From: Enoplolaimus lenunculus
Taxonomy: Eukaryota > Nematoda > Enoplea > Enoplida > Thoracostomopsidae
Length of the DNA stretch: 64,000 nt
Direction of reading: 5' to 3'
Assembly (NCBI GenBank): GCA_030248215.1
Contig: JASANG010003338.1
Location: 405,089 to 469,088 of the forward strand
In this document: one piece after another, positions 47,413 to 57,500 of the stretch
Layout of the letters: the number at the start of each line of letters is the position of its first letter
Position numbering within the stretch: the stretch's first letter is position 1
Notes under the pieces: generated by a model
What the model was told of the DNA's origin: nothing
The model's database searches: none
Seen by the model: only the letters and a program-made list of their open reading frames with translations
Made by a program: the position numbers and the translations under genes

Positions 47413-49611
47413 CCCTCAACGGCCCGGCAAAATTTTCACCTTAATCAGCCCAACGGTCTACATATGTAGACAACACAACTAGCGTTAGTTTTGGCTTATC
47501 TCAGGGTGCTCTCCTTTAACTGGCTTGAGACAGTCAGAACTAGTGTTCTGGCGGAATTCCACCCGCTCCCCGTCCAGCCTCCCACTGCGGGCGCGTTGTC
47601 CAGTTAAGCACAGTCGTTGCACGTTATGGTGCGATTCATGTGGTCCTTGCACACTCGTTTTCCACATGACGAACAGCTCAATCTCGTAGATTTGCGACAA
47701 CTTGTGACCTGACATTTGGTCGGTTTACCAGATGTAGAAGGTTCGTTTCGCTTTTGAGGCAGCCCGTAAGCCATAAATGAATCCTTTGATTTTGCGTAAA
47801 TTTTTCACTACTGTAAGGTTTGGTCATATTGTCTTGCGCTAGTTGTTCGGCTACTTTTTTCATGAAAACATTGCGTGACTTTTGATATCCGTTCAGTTTC
47901 ATGACAATGAATGCGTTGTGCAACGCAATATCAATCATATTGAAAAAGCAGACTAGAGGATAACGATTCGTTTTGCGTTTGCAGGTAAAATCATCAATGC
48001 AAGAGTCCATTACATCAACCCCGCCTTTTCCCAAATTATAATCCAAGATAACTGCTGGTTTTTTGTCCTCTCTGCTGGTGCAAACTTCGTTTTTCACATG
48101 AACTGAACTTAGTAATAGCACATTTTTATTTTTCTTTGGACAATAAGACGCAAACATTATGCAGTTATTGTGGTCCCATAAAAATCGGGTGCTATAGACC
48201 TCTTGTTCTTTTGTTGACTTTAGCACCGGAGGTACGCTGCGGCGATTTGCCATTATTGTGCCTGTGCACGTTAGCCCACTTTGTAATAGGTCCACAGCCA
48301 ATTCATGGGATGTGAAATAGCGGTCCATGAAAATGTTTCGCTGAGTGTTACAGTATGGTTGAATAAGATCCATTACGATGCGTTTAGCAAGCCCTACGGC
48401 CCGTTCGCCTTCACGCCCTGTATAAATATTTCTTTTTAGGGCATATCCATTCCGAGCATCGCAAAGCCAGAATATTTTTACGCCGTACTTAGCAGGTTTC
48501 GCCGGCATGTACGCTCGCTCCGGTGCATATCCTCTATACCCGTAGAGCTGTTCATCTACTGTAAGTGATTCGGACGGTATATAATGAAGACGTAAGTTGG
48601 ACTGAAATAGGTCCCAAACATCTCGTATAGCAGCCATTTTGTCACTTTTTTGACGCTCCCGGCGAGTCAGTTTGTTGTCGAATGTTACATTTTCCAGCAA
48701 CTGTTTCATTCTGTTTTTTGACAGCGCGCAGCGGTAAAAGGGCCTGCTGTCGTTTTTGGTGAATAGTGAAGCCACTGGAGACATGTTATCGCGATCTGCA
48801 CCAGCTCTGATTACCACCCCAAGCCAAGCTTTCAGCTCGCACATTGGTAGCGTTGAAAAATTGCGCGCCCGCAGTCGCCTACTAGTGAGTCGCTGAATTG
48901 TATGTAAAATGGGCTCGTTTATATAAAGATAAAATGCTTGTGACTCTGTTGTAGGGTTTACTGCAGTGCCTTCGCGAAAGCGAATTATATTTCTAGCTAA
49001 CACACGGACAGGCGGTGTTGTAGAATGCCACTCAACTCCCGTCGCTGACAAAAACACATTACTTCCACTAGAAGTCTCGTCCATATCGCTCAACTCACTA
49101 CTAGATGCGTCCGATTGTTTTTGTAATTCACCATCACTATCTTGCTCATAAATAGCAGCCTCTTCACTACTGCATTGACCTAACTCAACTGATTCTGAGT
49201 CGTCATTTGAACTATTGTCGTCCGGTTTGTCATCTTCTGTCTCTGAATCACTTGGTTCTAATACACGTCGTACGACCTCAGTCAAAGATAATTTATGCAA
49301 ACCTGACATTTCCCTGACTTTACCTCACCATACAAAACCGTGTGTAAGAACAAAACGTTCCAATTCTTGTCAAAACTCAAACTATGATCAAATCAACATC
49401 TGTCTACATATGTAGACGGTCGGGTTATATAGGTATATGACTCACTGTACAGCAAACTTTTGTTCCCACAATGCTATAAGTTCTTTATACTACTATAACA
49501 GAATAATTATCGATGGAAATTAAACAATAGATTCTTAACTATAGCACCTGCCGAACAATCAATTGTCGAACTGGTTATGTCTACATATGTAGACTGTCGG
49601 GCCATTGAGGG
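47413..49611 (-). mobile_element. piggyBac transposon, near complete
   Basis: 2199 bp flanked by TTAA (47409-47412 and 49612-49615), the signature piggyBac target duplication. Ends CCCTCAACGGCCCGGCA and, inverted, CCCTCAATGGCCCGACA differ at two of 17 positions. A 16-bp palindrome, GTCTACATATGTAGAC, occurs inside both ends (47456-47471, 49579-49594) and again at 49402-49417. It carries one transposase gene on the minus strand. The good ends and the single frame break suggest a recent arrival. Confidence 0.95.
47604..49309 (-). CDS. piggyBac transposase, one C-terminal frameshift
   Basis: DDE-type transposase that excises and inserts the element at TTAA. The main frame (49309-47678, 543 codons) has an acidic N-terminus (residues 20-85) and the catalytic fold with three conserved Asp: D252 in LTVDEQLYGYRG, D329 in IFMDRYFTS and D432 in GKGGVDVMDS. 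After residue ~515 the frame is lost. The C-terminal cysteine-rich zinc domain continues in another frame down to a stop at 47604-47606 (TKCQVTSCRKSTRLSCSSCG, then VCKDHM and TCNDCA), preceded by EPSTSGKPTKC as in PGBD4-like proteins. One small indel near 47755-47775 therefore removes the zinc domain from the main product. That domain binds the transposon ends in known piggyBacs, so this copy is probably inactive or weak. No introns are seen. Confidence 0.93.
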
Positions 49612-49789
49612 TTAAACCAAGGTTTTTAACGCAGTTGAATAAAATGTTAATTCTCTTCAATAAGCTAAATTTTAGTGCAGCTTCACCAGTCCGCAGTCTT
49701 CAAAGCATACAATTTAGATCAATGGTGACTTTCGCATAACATAATTGACTGTGAAATGTCTGGAGTACAGGGAACAACCATCGGTCCGA

Positions 49790-50213
49790 CTCCGGCAGAA
49801 AATCGAAGTCCGGTTCTAGTACAACTAGCCGGAGGCTCCAACAATTTCGGTAGTAAAATTATGTGTATGCTTATGCAACTTCGGAGCGTCTCGTTTTAAC
49901 TTGCTACAAGAGGAATTACCGAAGGTTTCGACCATGTCGGTGAAATAGTTTTACGTAATTTTACGTGGTGTCTTTTGGCACAATTTTGAGTAAATTGGAA
50001 GGTGAAAATACCGGAGCCGAAATCAACGAAAGTTGACGGAGGTAAGGCGAAATTAAGTAGTAAAAATGATGGTTAATTAGTTCAAGACGCGCAAACAGAT
50101 AAATTTAGGAAAATTATGCAAAATTTTACTACCGGAACCTCCGGCAAAAATTTTACCGGAGATGGAGGTCGATTTTCCGCCGGAGCCGGAGGCAGATCTC
50201 CGGTTGTACCCTG
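49790..50213. mobile_element. GGAGCCGG-family hAT-like MITE, left end worn
   Basis: The right end GATCTCCGGTTGTACCCTG is clear. Internal phrases (AAATTATGCAAAATTTTACTACC, ACCTCCGGCAAAAATTTTACC) match the copies at 9646 and 15798. A related fragment lies at 54170-54475. Confidence 0.6.
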
Positions 50214-50689
50214 CCCGATAGATACCAATTCAAACATAAATTGAGCATTAAGTCGGAAAAAGGATTTTACAATTTTTGCCTCAGAAAGTTTTTGTAAAAA
50301 ATAACGTTCCTACCTTACAAATTTTCCCCTCAGAAACTGATTTTGTACGATTTACCGCAAATTTCAATGTTATTTTTTCTTCTTGGAACGTAACCACTCT
50401 TGTATATTTAGTTCGACTGAAGTGTGACATTCGATACAATCTGTTGCAGTGGTTTATATCAAACCAAACATATTAACACAATTTCAGGTGGCCGACGCAA
50501 ATATTTATTAGTCAGTAGCAATTTTCTAAACCGAATATATACCCAGCACTTATGAAGCAGTTGCATAATAAATAACTATTTTTAAAAAATTTTCATTTTT
50601 CGAGAAAACTTTTGTATCAGAAAAACTTTAGTTTTCTCGTTAACTTTTTTGAATAAATTCAGAAATATAACATTTTTGTGAGTGTCCAC

Positions 50690-51030
50690 CGCAAATACGC
50701 GGTCAACCGTGCAAGTTTTTGCAGCGAGAACTCGCAGCTGAAACTTTCACGAGTTCCTTGCAGCTACAAGTATTTGCAAATGAACATCGTTTTCATTCTG
50801 AATCTTTACATGCATTTACATGAATAATTTGCAGATGACTGCAACAAATACCAAACATAAACTATTAACTATGTTTTCAGCCAATGACGATGAATTATAT
50901 AATTCAACTTGCCAGCGTATTTATACCTATGAATTTTTTGGCGCAAATTTATCATGAAAAAATTGCAGCTGCAAGTTTCGAAAAAATTTGCAGCTGCAAG
51001 CTTCACCTGCAAAAAACATAGTCCGTGAAG
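50690..51030. repeat. GCAGCTGCAAG-type inverted repeat
   Basis: Repeats of TTGCAGCTGCAAG in both orientations. Its middle (AACATCGTTTTCATTCTGAATC, ATAAACTATTAACTA) matches 32640-32760, and its words also occur at 53330-53493, where an end TGAATAGGGCTTA is visible. It is probably one MITE family. Confidence 0.55.
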
Positions 51031-51200
51031 AACGTCCTACTCGAAATGCCTTGACTTGCAAACGATTTTGTACCGATAGTGTTTCCGTTTACAGCTTAAA
51101 TAAAAACAAGCCCGGCCACAAGCGCTGTGGGCTGAGAAATATCAGACAAGTTTGATAGCTGATTTAATTCAAGCTTCTTGAATATACTCAAAAAGTCAGA

Positions 51201-52006
51201 ACTAGAAAAAATTGCTCAGCACTTGAGCAGCATGGAATATGCTTCATATTCCTATTAAAAGGATAGTAACTAGACCTATTAAGAAACAATGGCGTCCAAA
51301 ATCATGTTGACTATTAATTCTTCTGAAACATATTGCGGATAGCAAATCTATTTTTATGTTGAAAGTTTTTGGCAGATTTATTAGGCATTTTATGAAATTT
51401 CTTAGATAATGGCTGGGTTACAGAGACATGGCTGAAGTAGAGCGATGTTTGCTTTTGCCAGATTAGTCGATGCTGCCAGAATACGGTGAGAATTTCAGCC
51501 TCTAGTCGTGACTATGCAGTGAAACAAATAACTCGGTAGACCTGTAAACTTGTTTGTTTGTCGCTAAGGTTAAAAGTCGGCTAAAGTAAAGACTCGTTTT
51601 TAAAGCATCAATTGCGAGTCATTTTGTGACAACGCCTTGTTTAAGAAAGTATCTAAAACAAAATTGTTCATCAATACTCTAACTCACCAATTATGTTGCC
51701 ATACAGTGTTCTTATGAAATTCAATTAACTATGTTAATAGAGAGCCAAAGGTGAGTTTAGTACGTTCTTGTGGAAAACTTCAACACACATTTTAAGCAAA
51801 ACAGTTGTTTCTTACAAAAAGAAAATTACAGAAATTTCGCTATCCGCAATATGTTTCAGAAGAATTAATAGTCAACATAATTTTGGACGCCATTGTTTCT
51901 TAATATTTTTCCAGGTTACATCGAACGAATGTGCTGGTCTAGTTACTATCGTTTTAATAGGAATATGAAGCATATTCCATGCTGCTCAAGTGCTGAGCAA
52001 TCTAGT
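51201..52006. mobile_element. Foldback element with ~150-200-bp inverted arms
   Basis: The left arm (ATTGCTCAGCACTTGAGCAG, then GGATAGTAACTAGACC and ACATATTGCGGATAGC) recurs inverted at the right (51835-52006), almost identical except for a ~30-bp insertion in the right arm. The loop of about 450 bp shows no coding frame I trust. Confidence 0.85.
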
Positions 52007-52151
52007 TTCAACCGCTTTACCAAGCTGCTGATTAATCCATCAATCTGAACAATGAAAAATAAGAAGACTGTTTAAACTAAATACAGAGTTTCAATAAATC
52101 GTTTGCATGACAGAAACTTTTATCCTGACAACAAGCGCCTAACCAACGTAT

Positions 52152-52985
52152 TTGTATAAAACCAACCATTGGGGCGAAACAACCACGGGGTGACATTGTT
52201 CGTTGGGTAAACCAACCGTTGGGGTGAAGTCAGCCATTGGGGTGAAACCAACCGTTGGGGTGAAACCAACCGTTGGGGTGAAACCAACCGTTTGGGTGAA
52301 ACCGACTGTTGGGGTGAAACGAACCGTTGGGATGAAACAGACTGTTGGGGTGAAACCAACCGTTGGAGTGAAACCGACTGTTGGGGTGAAACCAACCGTT
52401 GCGGTGAAACCGACTGTTGGGGTGAAACTAACCGTTGGGGTGAAACCGACTGTTGGGGTGAAACCAACCGTTGGGGTGAAACCGACTTTTGGGGTGAAAC
52501 CAACCGTTAGGGTGAAACCGACCGTTGGGGGTGAAACCAACCGTTTGGGTGAAACCGACTGTTGGGGTGAAACGAACCGTTGGGATGAAACAGACTGTTG
52601 GGGTGAAACCAACCGTTGGAGTGAAACCGACTGTTGGGGTGAAACCGACTGTTGGGGTGAAACTAACCGTTGGGGTGAAACCGACTGTTGGGGTGAAACT
52701 AACCGTTGGGGTGAAACCCACTGTTGGGGTGAAACCAACCGTTGGGGTGAAACCGACTTTTGGGGTGAAACCAACCGTTAGGGTGAAACCGACTGTTGGG
52801 GGTGAAACCAATCATTTGGGTGAAACCAACGGTTGGGTTGAAACCGACTGTTGGAGTGAAACTAACCGTTGGGGTGAAACCGACTGTTGGGGTGAAACCA
52901 ACCGTTGCGGTGAAACTGACTGTTGGGGTGAAACCAATCGTTGGGGTGAAACCGACAGTTGGGATGAAACCAACCATAAGCTCTA
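52152..52985. repeat. 18-bp tandem array (minisatellite), about 45 units
   Basis: Unit GGGGTGAAACCAACCGTT alternating with GGGGTGAAACCGACTGTT, so an 18-bp period overlain by an approximate 36-bp one. A larger block also repeats: 52291-52520 recurs at about 52544-52790. Because the period is a multiple of three, several frames on both strands stay open (for example GVKPTV and WGETNR repeats). I read these as by-products. No start context, splice sites or codon bias favours one frame. Confidence 0.95.
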
Positions 52986-53639
52986 TAAAGTGGTGAAAGT
53001 TACAACCGTTAAATTACATAGCTAACGGGAAAAAAGTGCTGAACCAAAATGGAAAATTTCGTGCACTTTCTGTAACGAGTTTTTTGACCGTAACTACTGA
53101 AGGCCACGCTCTTTTCGCAAATCCTTTGGCACAGATATTCCCGACGGACCAGTGTACCAGTGTACAAAATTTAAACGAAATGGGTCTGCTATTACTCGAG
53201 TACCAACATGCAAACTAAACTGAAAATACGCACTTGAGAAGCGCGAACCATATATATGAACACTATCGTGTTCATATGATTAAATCATATGCAATCAACA
53301 ACATGTGTTCCGATTGGCCAATCAAAATGCACGAAATTCAAACGACTTGCAGGCGTTCACACATGCGAATTAAATTTAATAGCACGAATTCTACTGAATG
53401 ATTTGCAGCTGCAAGAACTTCAAAGCTACTTTCACATGCAAGTTGTATGTGCAAGTTTTTGCTGCAAAAACATGCACGTGTGAATAGGGCTTAAGGAATA
53501 TCTTCAATGAAAAGCATGATATTTGAATTAGTTTTAAAAATTTTGAACTCGTTTTAAATTCAGATAAGCAATCATTTCGTTGTTTTTATTTAAAAATTTG
53601 AAATGAATATGAACTATTTTGTATGCTTTTTAGGTGTTT

Positions 53640-53996
53640 TATTACGGATGAAAATTGATTCCAATTGTCCCTATTATCCCACTGTCTTAACTGTCTCAGC
53701 TGTCCAAATTGTCTTCATTCTCCCAACCGTTTCAACTGTCCGAATTGTCCTAACTGACTATCCCCACTGTCCTCGCTACCCCTACTATCCAAGCTGTCCT
53801 AAACTATCCGAATTGTCCTGATTGCCTAATTGCGTCATTGTTCCAACCGTCCCTGCTGTCCAAGCGGTAATAACTGTCCGAGCTGTCCCAACTACCCCAC
53901 CAGCTCTGCTGTCCAAGCTGTCCCCACTGTCCGAATTGTAAAAATTGCATCAGTGTCCCCGCTGTCCAAAGTGTCCCCACTGTCCAAATTATATTT
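53640..53996. repeat. Degenerate ACTGTCC/GCTGTCC repeat
   Basis: About 30 loosely spaced copies of (A/G)CTGTCC interleaved with AATTGTCC and ACTATCC, spacing 9-15 bases, all on one strand. An old, diverged minisatellite. Confidence 0.8.
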
Positions 53997-54566
53997 TTGC
54001 TGTGTGTACTCTTGGTACATGTCTGTCCCGGGACAATGGGACGGCCATTTGCGTAACAGTGGCCACTAGTACTATAATGATTTTTGAGTTTTCACAAACA
54101 ATTGACTATTAATACATACAAACACAGATTGAACTATACAAACACATCAAAAGATATGATTTCCGTCAGGACACAACCGGAGGTCAGCCGTTGCATCGGA
54201 CAGAAAACTCTGCCCGGTTCAGCTAAAAGTTTTGCTGAGGGTGCCAGAAGTACATCAGTGAGCTTCTAAAACTTGAGCTGCCTTCGAAGCTTTAAGCTAC
54301 GATAATTTATCACAAATCATTCTTAAAACAATTTTTTGACACTTTACGCTATAATTGTTAAAACTACTAAGCTTAATATAATTTTAACTACCTAATTTAG
54401 TTTGACATAGGACTTGTAAAATTTGCTGACCTCCGACTCTGGCAATTTTCACTTCAGGTTGCACCGTGATTTGTGTTACTACAAAAAATTAAATGCATAT
54501 AACATGTGCCATGGCATAGTTTTACGAAAATTCGTTTCGAATCAATACAAAATCTTAAAAATAAAT

Positions 54567-57500
54567 CTATAAAATCGGCAACAACGGTTGATCCAATAGC
54601 ATCATATCATTTTCCACATTGCCAATATTTCCAGCATTATCGCGTTGTACAATAATATCCCCGTTGTTATTGTTATTTGCGCGAACTTCGTTGTTATTAT
54701 TATTATTATTATTATTGTTATTATTATCATTACTATGATTATTATTATTATTATTATTGTTGTTGTTGTTGTTATTATTATTGTCGCTGTTAACATCATT
54801 AATTATGCCATTATCAATATTTATATTATTTCCCCCTATATTATTATTTCCTCCGAGAACAATTGCATCGTGTTTTAGACGCAAATCTTGATGCTGCAAA
54901 ACGCCTGCATGCGGCGGTAGCACCGCAGCTACTGCATTTCGCGATACAAACATATTTTTGCTATTATTGCTACTTTGAGAAGTATGCCGTTCGTCAAATC
55001 GATCAGTACCACAGCTCGCAGGACACTCGAAATGAACACAATGGAATACCTAAAAAACCAGAGACGTTAATGGACACCTATATTCTAGGTTTACCTAATG
55101 GATGGACCTCCAATCCAAGCTCCCCCATTCTGAAACCTTCCCCAGCTTCACTCCCCCAATTTCCCTCCACATCCCCCCGGTTGACACCCCACTTTTCCAC
55201 CACATCCATCACAAATAATGGGAACCTTAAGTTTAATTCATATATCTGCAAAAACGAATCTCATCAATCAAGTAGTATTTTCGTTTTCCAGATCATTTCG
55301 AATTTCAACCCATGGCTATCACAGAACACAAATTTCGGCCCATGTTACTTTGAAGGGCGACCAATTTTTCTCGTGGAACTATAATAGAGCAAGCTTGAGC
55401 TTTAAACTAACCTTTTGCTTAACTTATGCTTATACTACTGATACACTCCTCGAAATAACAGTGGCCCGAATTTCGATGCGTCAATAGCACTTGCTGCATT
55501 TTAGACTAATTGAAATTACTGTTTTAGACAGTAGGCGAAATTCAGGTCACTCGACCATAAACAGCCGCTTTGGAATTGCTGACAAGACTCGAAAAATTTT
55601 GCACTCTCCGCCGATGCTTAACGGAAACCGCTGTTAGGGAACAACCGTATCGTTTAACGTGGCCATAACACCATTAATATCTGAACGTTTATACATTATT
55701 TTCGCAGATTACAATGTACATACCTCGTTTGCTGTATTATGCGTTCCGACAATGCGTATAAAACTGGCCGCAGTTGGCTGGCATTTAATGTATTGCCATG
55801 ATCTGAAACATCGTCAAATAATAATTTTCCAATGTAGCGTTTGTTGAATCCCGAAATTTGACGAACAGAGAACCTGGCTCATTCAACGAAACAGTGTCAT
55901 AGTTCAACAATCACTATCAATATTTATACATATACGAAATAAAACCGTATGCAACAGCTACTAGAAATTGAGTTTGAGTAATAATCCAGAGCAAAAGAAT
56001 TCACAGCTATTTAAATGAAATATTCCAGCTAGTCGTGCCTGGTTACTCACATATGCAGGTTTCAAGCAGAATCTGTTCCGGCCCGAATTCCTGCAAAAAT
56101 TTCACTCCTGTTCCTGTTTCTGCATTAAAAGATGCAACAACCGGAATTTTTACGGTTTTGTGGCAAATTATTTATAATCATTTAAATATTGGAAACTTGG
56201 TCTTTGGAAAATTGTTATTTCGAAATGAATGTTTTTGCAAATCGTTCCATTTTGTTAATAAACTGTTTCTGATGTGTTTTCGCAAAACTTGATGATGAAG
56301 TAGCTCAAAATTATCTTACGCCATTTTTGACTAGTTTTCTGAAAAGTCCAACAGTAATTCGGTGATGAAAACTATTTCAAATTCCATTTCCCGTTCCGGT
56401 TCCTGTAAAGAAATTCAATTTTTGTTCCAGTTCCCGTTCCAACAAAATTTAGCTCCTGTTGAAACTCTGCTAACACGTAGACACACAACACATTATTTTA
56501 ATAAAGGGTTTAATATGTAAACACATACAAAGCATTATTTTAGTTAAAATGTTTTAATATATGGAAAAATATTATAATAACTTCTAAGTATTTCGCAGGT
56601 CATCAACATACCTGCATGCTTCCTTTGTTTTGTCAGCAACCATTGTCCACCGTTGTTGATCAGTTGAAGTTTCAATGTAGTAACTATAGCTACGATCATC
56701 GCAATCCCATAACAATAACCTATAAGCCCGACACAGGTAAATTAGTAAAATATTTCGTTCCGAAAATGTGTTAAACAGGCGAACCGCTACGAAATGTTAT
56801 ATAATATACTGCGTTAGCCAAATATGCATTTTTACTTCAAATATGCGCAATTTGAGCGGATGACTTCAAGATTTTCCGCCGCGCAAGCATAGTCAAAAAG
56901 TTACCCAAAAAAACAAAATAATTTTTGTACCAGAGACAGAAGTGAAGTTTCAGTGGCCTGAACATAGTCTTGCATTATAATTTATTTACAATGGCAAAAC
57001 TGGCAAAAAGACTCAACCGCACAATTAAATGTAAATAATGTACCTCATCGAATTAATGATATATGGTTGCGGAAGCTGCACAACGATTGCACCGGAGCCA
57101 AGCTGATGACATGTGTATCCAGTATCCCAGTCGTATCCTTCTGAAACAAATTAGCACTGTAATTTGGCACCATTAAGGAAATACACGTCCATACTAATTA
57201 CACTATGTAAATACGAAACCGACCAAAAATATCCTTTTAAGAAAACACTTTAGAAAACTGACCAATCACATAAATCTTCACACTTCTTGTTAGAAAAACT
57301 ATGGAAAAACAAACAAAAACAAGCAACATTTGACATCTTACCATGGCTTACCAGTCCTGCATGTCAAAAGTACAAGTGTTTATATTACGATAAGCCAGAA
57401 AACAAATAGTTTGTTCACTATTACGCAATCAACCGTTAATAACATGATTATAGCAACTTTACCCAAAAATTTCATTACCTGTATCACCGTTTAATAAAGC

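Noticed and set aside
52139-53025. Long repetitive reading frames (up to ~210 codons) on both strands of the tandem array
   Set aside because: They follow from an 18-bp period; several frames are open at once with no start context or splice sites favouring one.
54602-54878. Isoleucine/threonine- or isoleucine/valine-rich frames around 54.6-54.9 kb
   Set aside because: They are other-frame readings of the AAT repeat that codes polyAsn in BTBD9.
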